Origin: Thermoplasmata archaeon
Lineage (GTDB): Archaea; Thermoplasmatota; Thermoplasmata; Thermoplasmatales; Thermoplasmataceae
NCBI GenBank assembly: GCA_021797355.1
Contig: JAJZZX010000008.1
Coordinates: 1 to 64,000, forward strand
Length of the DNA: 64,000 bases
Direction of reading: 5' to 3'
Shown: piece by piece, positions 25,549-33,793 of the stretch
Position numbering within the stretch: position 1 is the first letter of the stretch
Layout of the letters: each line of letters begins with the position of its first letter
Program-made: the position numbers and the translations under genes
The notes under the pieces: generated by a model
The model's input: only the letters and a program-made list of their open reading frames with translations
Told to the model about the DNA's origin: nothing
Databases searched by the model: none

Positions 25549-26675
25549 AGGAACTTGTCTTTTATTTTCAGGTTCACCAGCCCAGAAGAATCAGGCCATA
25601 TAGAATGTCGGAGATCGGCAGGAGCCATAACTACTTCTGGGATGATAAGAACAGGGAGATAATGCAGCGCGTAGCAGAAAAATGTTATATCCCTGCCACC
25701 AGGCTGCTTATTGACAGCGAAATCCACGCCTCTTTTTCCCTATCAGGAATTTTCCTGGAACAGGCCCTTGAGTATGCTCCTGATGTTGTTGATGTATTCA
25801 GAGAATACTTCAGGTCCGGCCTGGGGGAGATAATGTCCGAAACTTATTACCACAGTCTTTCCTCAATCTGGAGCGGAGATGAGTTCAGGAGCCAGGTTCA
25901 GGAGCACAGAGAGCTTGTTAAGAGGCTCTTTGGAATTGAGCCTGTTACATTCAGGAACACCGAGCTGATCTATTCTGATGCCATAGCCAATGTGGTTAAG
26001 GGCATGGGATTCAGAAACATTGTGACTGAGGGTACGGACCAGATCATTGAGGCGCATTCACCAAATTATGTTTACAACAGCACTTCAGGCATGCGTCTTC
26101 TGTTGAGGAATTACAGGATGTCTGATGACATAGCATTCAGATTCTCCAACGCTAGCTGGAGCGAATTTCCGCTCTTTGCCGACAAGTATGCCAGATGGGT
26201 CTCGGAATCCCCCGGCGATGTGATCAATGTCTTCATGGATTACGAGACATTTGGCGAACACCAGTGGAGAGAGACTGGGATTTTCAAATTTATGGAACGG
26301 CTTCCTGTTGAACTGGGCAGGAGGAGTGTGTCAACGTCTACAGTGGCCAATGCGGCGAAGAATAATACAATCCGCGGAACTGTGAGCGTAAAGCAGCCAG
26401 TTTCATGGGCAGATACAGACAGGAACCTTAATGCCTGGCTTGGAAACGAGATGCAGACTGAGGCCTTTGAAGCCCTGAAGGGGCTTTACTGGCACCCAGA
26501 CAAGAAAACCTGGCGCACACTGCAGACATCCGATCATATTTACTACATGTCCGTGAGGAATTTCGCTGACCAGGATGTCCATTCCTATTTCAATCCTTAC
26601 CAGTCCCCATACCTTGCCTTCATCTACTACATGGCCATACTGGAGGATTTTGCAAGATCTGGCAGGGCCTTATGA
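25545..26675 (+). CDS. GH57 alpha-amylase-type glycoside hydrolase
   Basis: 376 residues. GH57 motifs: FYFQVHQPRRI at the N terminus, the nucleophile in TFRNTELIYSD and the acid in VFMDYETFGEHQW. Cytosolic. It acts on alpha-1,4 (amylase or glucanotransferase) or alpha-1,6 (branching) links; exact activity is not decidable from sequence alone. Last gene of the glucan operon, overlapping the GT gene by four bases and ending against a convergent DUF5752 gene. Confidence 0.9.
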   Translation: MKELVFYFQVHQPRRIRPYRMSEIGRSHNYFWDDKNREIMQRVAEKCYIPATRLLIDSEIHASFSLSGIFLEQALEYAPDVVDVFREYFRSGLGEIMSETYYHSLSSIWSGDEFRSQVQEHRELVKRLFGIEPVTFRNTELIYSDAIANVVKGMGFRNIVTEGTDQIIEAHSPNYVYNSTSGMRLLLRNYRMSDDIAFRFSNASWSEFPLFADKYARWVSESPGDVINVFMDYETFGEHQWRETGIFKFMERLPVELGRRSVSTSTVANAAKNNTIRGTVSVKQPVSWADTDRNLNAWLGNEMQTEAFEALKGLYWHPDKKTWRTLQTSDHIYYMSVRNFADQDVHSYFNPYQSPYLAFIYYMAILEDFARSGRAL

Positions 26676-27008
26676 TTGATTTGTGGCTGGCTTCTGCTCT
26701 TTTGGTGGCCTGCCCTTCCTGCGAACCTGCATTTTTGAATCCCCTGAATGCATGCCCTTGCCTCGTGCATGCGTAGGCGAGTCCAGCCTCTTGAGAGCTG
26801 TGGAAACGTCCCCGACACCTGCGAGATTGCCTGCGGCCCTTGTTTCTCCGACATACTTTAACCATTGGACTATGTGGCCTTCCCTAAGATGATAGTTCAC
26901 GCATTCAGGATCTTCCTTGGAAAGCCTCTGCATTTCATTCCTCAGTTCGCTCAGGTTTGAGGCCCTGCCTACAATTTTGTCATAACTCATAAAATAAAAA
27001 TCATTCAT
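26670..27008 (-). CDS. DUF5752-family archaeal protein
   Basis: 112 residues. The DUF5752 core is recognisable: FYFMSYDKIVGRASNLSEL, then RLSKEDPECVNYHLREGHIV and WLKYVGE. The tail is basic and proline-rich (RRKGRPPKEQKP), reminiscent of an AT-hook or RNA contact. Function unknown; the family often neighbours alpha-glucan genes in archaea (recollection). Its end overlaps the GH57 gene end-to-end by six bases. Confidence 0.75.
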   Translation of the reverse strand: MNDFYFMSYDKIVGRASNLSELRNEMQRLSKEDPECVNYHLREGHIVQWLKYVGETRAAGNLAGVGDVSTALKRLDSPTHARGKGMHSGDSKMQVRRKGRPPKEQKPATNQS

Positions 27009-27075
27009 AATTACATAGTATGTTATTGAATATATAATTTAGTAATGTCTTGAAAGTGTGTTCTGATGTTTGCTC

Positions 27076-27648
27076 TCAAGCGATCTGAATCTCTCCATAC
27101 ATGCCATTTTCCGCATGTCCAGGGTATGTGCAAATGTACCAGAAAGTGCCCTGCGCATTTGAGGTAAATGTCTCTACAGAATAGTGCATTATTCCTCCGG
27201 ATTGTGGAGGCAACATTGGCTCATCCATCAGAAAGCCCCCACCGTTCATCATTGTGGACATTGCCATATACGGATATGGCGGAGGGGTTCCCGTTATTGC
27301 AAAGTTATGGTACGAGTCATTGTCAACGTTGATCTCCATGAAGTCTATGTGCAGATGTGGCTGTATTACCAGTTTGGGATTGACGTGGCCCCAGATCATG
27401 AAAGAATACATGCTTATATTCGGCATCATGATCCCCATTTCCACGGGCACGGTAATGCTGCTATTTATGTAGATCGTGTTGCCTGAAATCGATATATCTG
27501 AAGGTACAATCGAAAGATTCCCCAGATCGCTCACCGCTACTGTCCCTGACTCTCCCCGGGGGAAATAGACATTGGTTAACGCCAGAGCTGACAAGGCCAC
27601 GGCCAGCACGAGGATAGCAGAAACAAGAGCAAAAAGTCTTCTCTGCAA
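27076..27648 (-). CDS. Sulfocyanin-like blue copper protein
   Basis: 190 residues. An N-terminal signal anchor (LFALVSAILVLAVALSALAL) precedes a cupredoxin domain with type 1 copper ligands: His in NDSYHNFAIT, then Cys-x4-His in WYICTYPGH and a following Met in NGMYGE. Such proteins carry electrons on the outer face of the membrane to terminal oxidases in thermoacidophiles. No oxidase genes are in the window. It is in a minus-strand group with the SHOCT and HTH genes. Confidence 0.88.
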   Translation of the reverse strand: MQRRLFALVSAILVLAVALSALALTNVYFPRGESGTVAVSDLGNLSIVPSDISISGNTIYINSSITVPVEMGIMMPNISMYSFMIWGHVNPKLVIQPHLHIDFMEINVDNDSYHNFAITGTPPPYPYMAMSTMMNGGGFLMDEPMLPPQSGGIMHYSVETFTSNAQGTFWYICTYPGHAENGMYGEIQIA

Positions 27649-27666
27649 CTTTAAGTCACCTGGCCT

Positions 27667-28020
27667 TCAATGCGATCTGATGTTCTCCATCATTTTGTTG
27701 AACTCTTCCTGGGTTATCTCACCTCTGGCGTATCTCTCCTTTAGGATTTCCTCCGCTCTGTTATCTTCGTAACTGTAATGGCCGGTCCCCCTGAACAGGC
27801 CTGCAATGAAGTAAAGGAACAGAAGTACTACAATAATAGAGAGAGCTGCCATAAGCGGCATGATGATATACATCCCATAGAATGGATATCCCCCCATCAT
27901 TCCATAATATCCGTAATATCCGTTCCTGCCGAACAGAACTGCCGATACAACACCGACTACAGCTATTGCTGCTATTAGACCAACTATGATCCATATGGCT
28001 TTTTCAGCAAAGTTTCGCAT
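27667..28020 (-). CDS. SHOCT-domain membrane protein
   Basis: 117 residues: a helix near residues 8-30, a Gly/Tyr-rich loop (GRNGYYGYYGMMGGYPFYG), a second helix (IIMPLMAALSIIVVLLFLYF), then a C-terminal SHOCT motif (AEEILKERYARGEITQEEF). SHOCT domains are short oligomerisation or nucleic-acid contacts; the function is unknown. 18 bases upstream of the sulfocyanin-like gene, so probably co-transcribed with it. Confidence 0.75.
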   Translation of the reverse strand: MRNFAEKAIWIIVGLIAAIAVVGVVSAVLFGRNGYYGYYGMMGGYPFYGMYIIMPLMAALSIIVVLLFLYFIAGLFRGTGHYSYEDNRAEEILKERYARGEITQEEFNKMMENIRSH

Positions 28021-28118
28021 AGGTGAAATATTGTGAAATAGCTCTTAAGGTTGAGTTGAAATGCATTTCATTGAAATATATTCCACTGTATTAGAAAGTG
28101 TCTGATCGGATTATTGGC

Positions 28119-28603
28119 TCATCTCCTGACAATCTTGATCTCGTTTGTCATACCCTTACGCCTCTTTTCAACGATTCCCATCCTCTCCAAGGATGATATT
28201 ACCCTTGACAGCGTAGGAGGGGAAAGCCCTGTGGCTTCAGCAAGTGAGTTCTGCATGACCACGCCGCCCATCCTCTGTATTGCATGAATTACAAGCTGCT
28301 GCCTTTCATTGAGTTCTGGAGCTGGAGATGCTTCCACGCTGGCCGCTGCCTTTCCAGGCTGCGATGCCATTGCAACAAATTCCTGAACACGCCGCATTGC
28401 CCTGGAGATTCGCGACGCAGAAACAGCCAGTATTGTAACATCGGAAGCAATAATTACTCCATATGTGAGCTCCGATGCAATTGATATCCTGTATCCAAGG
28501 CCTTCAACAGTGATAATGACTGAAGTTGCGACTGTGGCTGAGATTGCAGCATATATTGTTGCCGCTGCCAGAAGTGCAAAGGAGGTTTCCGTCCTCGTAT
28601 CAT
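28119..28603 (-). pseudogene. Membrane-anchored winged-helix regulator, frameshifted near its start
   Basis: The C-terminal 92 residues from ATG 28397 contain a clear winged helix (LNERQQLVIHAIQRMGGVVM, then LAEATGLSPPTLSRVISSLE). The same frame stays open upstream to about 28657 and encodes two helices (FALLAAATIYAAISATVATS and YGVIIASDVTILAVSA), but it has no ATG, GTG or TTG. An ATG in another frame at 28603 overlaps the stop of the GT4 gene (ATGA), which is the natural start; one base seems lost within the first 10 codons. Possibly a real mutation or a sequence error. Confidence 0.6.
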
Positions 28604-29736
28604 CGCCCCTGTACTGTACTTGGGCACCGGGACTGGAGCAGCATTCTGTAGGTCTCCTCTAGAACGTCGCAATGGGTATTCTTGCTGAAGTTTTCAAGCA
28701 CGAACTGCCTGGCTGCCCTTCCAGCCTCTGCCATGTCCACACTGCCCTGTTGCATATCACTTATCATGCTGGCTATTGCATCTGGGCTGGAAAAATCCAT
28801 CTCTATCAGCCCTGAGGCTGGCAAATTGTCATAGTGCGCAAGGGGAAATCCGTTTGGCACAATGGCTGGTACCCCACTGGAAAGAGCCTCCAGTACAGAG
28901 ATTCCAAAAGTGTCCGTATCAGATGGGTAGAGGAAGAGGCTTGCATCTCTCAGAAGCTGTATCTTGCGTGGCTCATCTACATAACCAGTGACCTCCACAT
29001 GATTTCCAAGACCCCTTTTCTCTATCTCCTTTATGAGGCCTTCTGTTTCGGGGCCGGTCCCAGATATTATGAAATATATGGCGGGCTCATCCAAGAGCAA
29101 TTCAGCTATATCCAAGATTCGGTATACGCCCTTATCCTTGGTTATGCGCCCAATGTACTGCACCTTAAATTCCTCAGCCTTATGTTTTCCTGGCTTGAAC
29201 TTTTCAGTGTCTACAAAAAGTGGGAGTTCCTTTGCGTGCATAACCCCATCCTCTACCAGCTGGCTCATGCTCTTTATGCTGGGGGCAAAAACCTCATCGC
29301 ATTTCCTGTACAGGAAGAGACTATATCTCCATGTGATGCCTAGAAGGGTATCCCTTAACGGCATACGCAGTGAATCCCTCATGTTAACGAAATCGGTGTG
29401 GTATGTTGCCACCACAGGGACGTTGGTAAGCCTTGAAACCCTGTACCCCAGGCTTCCCATGAACGGATCATGTATGTGTATGATTTCCAGGTTCAATTTG
29501 ATCGCTTTCCTGAAAAGGCCTACTGGAAATGGATTTATTGGCATGCTATACTGCGGATATGCGGGAAATGGCACTGACCTGAGCAGATGGACGTTTCTCT
29601 CAGAGCTATCGCCGTTGAAGGAGAATACATGTACCTCGTGCCCCCTGCGCTCAAGCTCGCTCTTCACATCCCTGAGATAATGCGATACTCCGTCAGGAGT
29701 CGGATAGTAGGTTGCAGTAAAAAACCCAATCCGCAT
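28600..29736 (-). CDS. GT4-family glycosyltransferase
   Basis: 378 residues, GT-B fold: MRIGFFTATYYPTPDGVSHY at the donor-side loop, HIHDPFMGSLG, VATYHTDF, then QYIGRITKDKGVYRI and DTFGISVLEALSSGVPAI with the E-x7-E pair. This pattern is like archaeal mannosyl- or glucosyl-diacylglycerol and phosphatidylinositol mannosyltransferases. The acceptor is unknown; a membrane glycolipid is likely. It is the first gene of a minus-strand unit with the membrane HTH gene. Confidence 0.88.
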   Translation of the reverse strand: MRIGFFTATYYPTPDGVSHYLRDVKSELERRGHEVHVFSFNGDSSERNVHLLRSVPFPAYPQYSMPINPFPVGLFRKAIKLNLEIIHIHDPFMGSLGYRVSRLTNVPVVATYHTDFVNMRDSLRMPLRDTLLGITWRYSLFLYRKCDEVFAPSIKSMSQLVEDGVMHAKELPLFVDTEKFKPGKHKAEEFKVQYIGRITKDKGVYRILDIAELLLDEPAIYFIISGTGPETEGLIKEIEKRGLGNHVEVTGYVDEPRKIQLLRDASLFLYPSDTDTFGISVLEALSSGVPAIVPNGFPLAHYDNLPASGLIEMDFSSPDAIASMISDMQQGSVDMAEAGRAARQFVLENFSKNTHCDVLEETYRMLLQSRCPSTVQGR

Positions 29737-29787
29737 TTATACAGGACCAAGAGGACATAGCGGAATGCCCTAAATTAATTTCACTGA

Positions 29788-29937
29788 TCAGAAGAGATCA
29801 TACTTGATTGCTACCTCCCTCCATTCCTCTGGAGGAATGCTGAATTCCTGACAGATTTCAGGGACGTCCTTTCCGCTCTTGAGAAGCTTTCTGATCTGCT
29901 TGACCTCCTTCTTGCTGAGTTCACGCAAATTTTCCAC
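29788..29937 (-). CDS. 49-residue helical protein, possible small HTH
   Basis: A short coding-like frame from GTG: an amphipathic helix (LRELSKKEVKQIRKLLKSGK) then DVPEICQEFSIPPEEWREVA, which looks like a Sigma-70/transposase-type helix-turn-helix. AGGGG lies just upstream of the GTG. A TTG three codons later is an alternative start. Function unknown. Confidence 0.5.
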   Translation of the reverse strand: MENLRELSKKEVKQIRKLLKSGKDVPEICQEFSIPPEEWREVAIKYDLF

Positions 29938-30065
29938 CCCTACAAGGTATCATGTCCCATCACCATATGAACATTACATGGTGTCATTCCTGAACATTTG
30001 AGAGACAATACATTTCAGTTTCCATAGCTAATGATCTTTATAAGGGTAATTTTTTTACGTAGTAT

Positions 30066-30887
30066 ATGGGAACGGCAAAAATTGTGGAAGAACAGATCGG
30101 GATAAAGGCTGCTGACGGGAGTGAAATAGAGACTTTTCTGACACATCCTGAGGGAAAGAAAAGCACTGCAGGAGTATTGGTGATCCAGGAAATCTGGGGA
30201 GTCACTGACTTCATAAGGACAGTATGCAGAAGACTCACCGAGCAAGGATATACTGCCTTGGCACCTCACCTTTATTCAAGAAAGGAAGAAAAGGAGGTCT
30301 TCACTGAGGAAAACATAATGGATGCCATGCGCCCATTCTGGTCACTGCCTCCAGAAAAGAGGGGGGACCAGAAAGTCATTCAGGAAATGGTGGCTTCCAT
30401 ACCAGAAAATACCAGGAAAATTGTTACCAAGGTAATGTTCGAGCGCGAGAACACCGAGAAACGGATGATCTCTGATCTTATGGAGGTTGACAAGTTCTTC
30501 AGGAGCAACTACAGCCCCAGCAAGATTGGGGTTGTAGGTTTCTGCCTGGGCGGTGGCCTCGCTTTTCAGCTTTCAACACAGGTACCATTTGACGCCTCCG
30601 TCATCTTCTATGGGGCCAATCCGAGGAAGATTGAGGATCTGGCAAAGATAAAGGGATCTGTGCTAGGGATTTATGCAGGTGAGGACAGTTCAATAAACAA
30701 TGGCCTACCTTCACTTGTTGAAAACGCCGTAAAATACAAACTGGATTTTGAAATGAAGATATATCCGGGGACCTATCACGCCTTTTTCAACCATACAGGA
30801 ATGAGCTACAACCGAGCTGCATCAGAGGATTCCTGGGACAGGATAAACCGCTTCTTCCGCATCAAACTGGGTGGGCAATATGCCTGA
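30066..30887 (+). CDS. Dienelactone hydrolase family protein
   Basis: 273 residues, alpha/beta hydrolase. The nucleophile is a cysteine in GFCLGGGLAF, as in true dienelactone hydrolases; the catalytic Asp is in YAGEDSSIN and the His in YPGTYHAFFN. The N terminus carries the family strand SAGVLVIQEIWGV-like segment (AGVLVIQEIWG). A TATA box (CTTTATAAGG, about 30033-30042) 28 bases before the ATG suggests a leaderless transcript. The substrate is unknown. Confidence 0.9.
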   Translation: MGTAKIVEEQIGIKAADGSEIETFLTHPEGKKSTAGVLVIQEIWGVTDFIRTVCRRLTEQGYTALAPHLYSRKEEKEVFTEENIMDAMRPFWSLPPEKRGDQKVIQEMVASIPENTRKIVTKVMFERENTEKRMISDLMEVDKFFRSNYSPSKIGVVGFCLGGGLAFQLSTQVPFDASVIFYGANPRKIEDLAKIKGSVLGIYAGEDSSINNGLPSLVENAVKYKLDFEMKIYPGTYHAFFNHTGMSYNRAASEDSWDRINRFFRIKLGGQYA

Positions 30888-31014
30888 AAGTGATCAGGAA
30901 ATGCTGGTTGATGGCTGCTTCCTCACTTGGGTCCAGGTCACGGAGCATTACAGCAAGAACGGGAAGATAACACAACAGACCAAGACCTTCAGGTCAGAGG
31001 AAAATGCGAAATAG
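30880..31014 (+). CDS. 44-residue hypothetical protein
   Basis: Begins eight bases before the end of the dienelactone hydrolase gene and so is probably translationally coupled. It has a coding-like composition (MPESDQEMLVDGCFLTWVQV, then a basic Thr/Gln-rich tail) but no recognised motif. Confidence 0.4.
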   Translation: MPESDQEMLVDGCFLTWVQVTEHYSKNGKITQQTKTFRSEENAK

Positions 31015-31126
31015 CCTCTGCCATAAAATTTCTCCACTTATTCCTTAGTTCGCAGGATTTATTCGCAGGAGAAACCATGCAAGCACGTAAAACTCATATA
31101 TATACTTGAGAGTATGTCTGAAGGAA

Positions 31127-31639
31127 ATGTCAAACGAAAGACTCATGTATGGAAGCATAGGTGCGGCCATACTGTCTGGAGTCGTTCTGCTGCTGCTGGT
31201 CGGATGGATATCTTTCTATGGATGGATAGCTGCTGGGTTGATCGCCGGAATGATAGCCAGGGGAACTGCGAGGGGTTTTATATCAGCGCTTATGGCAGGT
31301 GTTATTGTTTCCATTGCAATTATTGCGTCAGCCCTCTTCCTTCCATTTTCTGATATATCCGCTGCCAGTGCCTTTGTCGGCAATGCATACCTGAATACGC
31401 ACGCATTCCCATACCTGTATGCCCTGCTGTCCCAGGGCACCGTTACACTGATTAAGACCGTTGCCGTTGACTACATAGCAATACCGGTTGTTTCAGGAAT
31501 AATTGGCGGATCCCTTCTCACAAACGGCTACTATGTAGTAGAATCCAGCGAGGTACAGGCGCCTGCACCTGCCATGCAGCCTGAAGTAAATCAGGCCCCG
31601 CAGCAGGATGAGGGAGAAGAGGCTTCAAAGGTAGCCTGA
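31127..31639 (+). CDS. Four-helix membrane protein (DUF5518-like)
   Basis: 170 residues from the ATG after GAAGGAA; a TTG-headed frame begins at 31106. Hydrophobic segments are rich in Gly and Ala (YGSIGAAILSGVVLLLLVGW, WIAAGLIAGMIARGTARG, LMAGVIVSIAIIASALF and IPVVSGIIGGSLL), followed by a Pro/Gln/acidic cytosolic tail. The pattern GLIAGMIARG resembles archaeal DUF5518 proteins. TATA box CATATATATAC at 31093-31103. It converges with the acyl-CoA dehydrogenase gene, overlapping 15 bases. Confidence 0.6.
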   Translation: MSNERLMYGSIGAAILSGVVLLLLVGWISFYGWIAAGLIAGMIARGTARGFISALMAGVIVSIAIIASALFLPFSDISAASAFVGNAYLNTHAFPYLYALLSQGTVTLIKTVAVDYIAIPVVSGIIGGSLLTNGYYVVESSEVQAPAPAMQPEVNQAPQQDEGEEASKVA

Positions 31640-32671
31640 TTTCTCTCCGTATACGGCCTTGGCAACCCTCATGGCATCCCTGTATGGGCTCTGGAACAGT
31701 ATTGAAAGCCCTGCAGCATCTCTGTAGTATTTCTCAACCCCGAAATCTTCTATGTAACCGTATCCCCCGTGGTACTGAAGGGCGTATTTGGTTGCCCTCT
31801 TGGCAATATCAACGGAGAGAATCTTGAGCATAAGGATCTCTTCGTCCCGCATGGCTTCTGATGATTCCAGGTTGAGTTCTGCCATTCTCAGTTCAGACAT
31901 AAGCCTGGATATATTGTCGGCTACTGGGCCATAGTCCTTTAGTGGCCTCTCAAATGTCTTTCTTACTTTTGTGTATTCAACAACTTTGTTCAGTGCCCCT
32001 CTGGCGATGCCCAGAGCTAAAGATGCAACCTCCAGGTCAATAGAGTCGGCTATTTTCAGCAGCGCATCTTTGCCATGCTCATCAAGAATCCTGAAATTCC
32101 CAGAGTCAACCTTTACCTTAGTGTATGCAAGGCCCCTGAATGAGAGATGATGCTCCTCCGGAGTCGCCTGAATGCCGCCATCAACCACCACTAGCTTACC
32201 GTCGGATGTCATTGCTATGAGCAGATCGCCTGACCCGTTGAGCACATAACGCACTGTTCCCCTTATCCTGCTGCCTGAGATTTTAAGGGCCCCCCTCTCT
32301 ATCTTCGTATCCATGGCAGTGGAAAGGTCAACTCCGACAAGCCTATTCCCTGAAGCTATGTCTGGAAGCAGATCAGGCGCCGCCTTGGCTAAAGCAGCAG
32401 AGGCTATTGAGCTGGTTATGAGCACAAGAGCCGAAACAGATGGAGAATAAACCGCTAGCTGCCTGAGTATGACAGAATAGCCTGACCTGTCTATGCCAGA
32501 GCCACCGCTATCCGCAGGTATGGCTGCACCAAGGAAGCCTTGCGCAGCCACTGCTTTTATAACCTCAGCAGGTATTCCACCCCTCTCAAATGCAGTGGCA
32601 TTATTCGATATGTTCTTCTCAGAAAATTCCACCACGGCTGACTTCAGAAGATCAGTTTCCTCCATGGACAC
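31625..32671 (-). CDS. Acyl-CoA dehydrogenase-like subunit lacking the catalytic glutamate
   Basis: 348 residues. The fold is recognisable: N-terminal helices (AAQGFLGAAIPADSGGSGID), a middle beta domain, and C-terminal helices with VRKTFERPLKDYGPVADN and YHGGYGYIEDFGVEKYYRDA, which matches the FAD-binding Q(F/Y)HGGxGY region. Where the partner has IWEGTSEI with the catalytic Glu, this protein has SILFQSPYRDA, so it should not deprotonate a substrate alone. It starts one base after the complete ACAD, suggesting a mixed alpha/beta enzyme. Confidence 0.85.
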   Translation of the reverse strand: MSMEETDLLKSAVVEFSEKNISNNATAFERGGIPAEVIKAVAAQGFLGAAIPADSGGSGIDRSGYSVILRQLAVYSPSVSALVLITSSIASAALAKAAPDLLPDIASGNRLVGVDLSTAMDTKIERGALKISGSRIRGTVRYVLNGSGDLLIAMTSDGKLVVVDGGIQATPEEHHLSFRGLAYTKVKVDSGNFRILDEHGKDALLKIADSIDLEVASLALGIARGALNKVVEYTKVRKTFERPLKDYGPVADNISRLMSELRMAELNLESSEAMRDEEILMLKILSVDIAKRATKYALQYHGGYGYIEDFGVEKYYRDAAGLSILFQSPYRDAMRVAKAVYGEKSGYL

Positions 32672-33790
32672 TCAGTTCACCCCCTGTGCTTCCTTCAAGA
32701 GATTACGCGAGATTATGAGTTTCTCAATCTCGCTGGTGCCCTCCCATATTTCCATTATTTTGGCATCACGGAAAAATCTTTCAAGATCGCTGTTGAGTCC
32801 CGAATATCCAGTTATTTCCAGAGCCTTTTCTGCGGCAAATACTGCTGTTTCAGCTGCATATGCCTTCGACATGCTGGTGATTGTAGGGTTCGGCCTGAAC
32901 TGGAAGAGGTATGATGCAGCCTTATACGTCAGCAGTCTGGATGCCTCTATCCTTGTGGCAATGTCTGCTGCGGCAAACTGAAGTTCTTCTGTCACGGCGC
33001 CAGATCCCAGGGATGAGAGATGTTCCAGGACCCTGTCAAGGGATCCCTGCGAAATCCCTATGGCCTGAGCTGCGACATATGCCCTGCTGATGTTGAAAAA
33101 CGTCATTATGTAGTAAAATCCCTTTCCTTCCTCACCAATGAGATTTTCTGCAGGAACCTCTACGTTTTCCAACACAAGTTCAGCAGTGTTTGTCGCCCTG
33201 ACGCCTAGCTTGCCTGTGATCTTGTTGCGCTTGAAGCCGGGAAGATTCCCGGGGACAATGATTGCGCTGAGTCCATGATGGCGCTTGCCGTCGGATGGTT
33301 CCGATGTTCTAACAAGCATTACAAAGAAATCTGCGATTGCGCCGTTTGTTATGAACATCTTGGAGCCGTTTATTATGAATTTATTTCCCTCCCTTCTTGC
33401 TGTGGTCTTAATGCCAGCGACATCGCTTCCGCCTCCAGGTTCGGTGACTGCTAGCCCCATTATTTTCTTTCCCTCCTGGACAGGGGCAAGGAATTTTTCT
33501 TTCTGTTCGTCGTTTCCAAAAAGCATAATCACTTCTGCTCCAAACAGGCTGACTGTAGCCGCAATGCCAAGTCCCGGATCTGCCCTGCAGAGTTCCTCTA
33601 TTGTGACGAGCATTGACCACGGATTCCTGTAGTCCACGATTCCATACTGGAATGCCTTTACCCTGAGCTCATCCGGGAATTTTTCATCCCTGTCGCATTT
33701 TTGCGCTAGTTCTGGAGTTATTTCCTTTTTTGCAAACTCAACTGCCTTCTCCCTGGCCCTGGCTATCTCCTCAGGAAATTCAAAATCCAT
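32672..33790 (-). CDS. Acyl-CoA dehydrogenase (catalytic)
   Basis: 372 residues, normal ACAD length. Motifs: GLAVTEPGGGSDVAGIKTTA (FAD and substrate region), NGSKMFITNG, and the C-terminal IWEGTSEIEKLIISR holding the catalytic Glu. It oxidises acyl-CoA to enoyl-CoA and passes electrons to ETF. It is the middle gene of a thiolase-ACAD-ACAD unit, three bases after the thiolase; etfBA lies just across the divergent promoter. Confidence 0.93.
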   Translation of the reverse strand: MDFEFPEEIARAREKAVEFAKKEITPELAQKCDRDEKFPDELRVKAFQYGIVDYRNPWSMLVTIEELCRADPGLGIAATVSLFGAEVIMLFGNDEQKEKFLAPVQEGKKIMGLAVTEPGGGSDVAGIKTTARREGNKFIINGSKMFITNGAIADFFVMLVRTSEPSDGKRHHGLSAIIVPGNLPGFKRNKITGKLGVRATNTAELVLENVEVPAENLIGEEGKGFYYIMTFFNISRAYVAAQAIGISQGSLDRVLEHLSSLGSGAVTEELQFAAADIATRIEASRLLTYKAASYLFQFRPNPTITSMSKAYAAETAVFAAEKALEITGYSGLNSDLERFFRDAKIMEIWEGTSEIEKLIISRNLLKEAQGVN

Positions 33791-33793
33791 TTT

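Noticed and set aside
27305-27320. A further copy of the GTCAAC/GTTGA palindrome
   Set aside because: GTCAACGTTGAT lacks the central spacer base and lies inside the coding part of the sulfocyanin-like gene.
28834-29343. Plus-strand open frame of 169 residues, and another at 29033-29680
   Set aside because: Both are opposite the GT4 glycosyltransferase gene, whose motifs are unambiguous.
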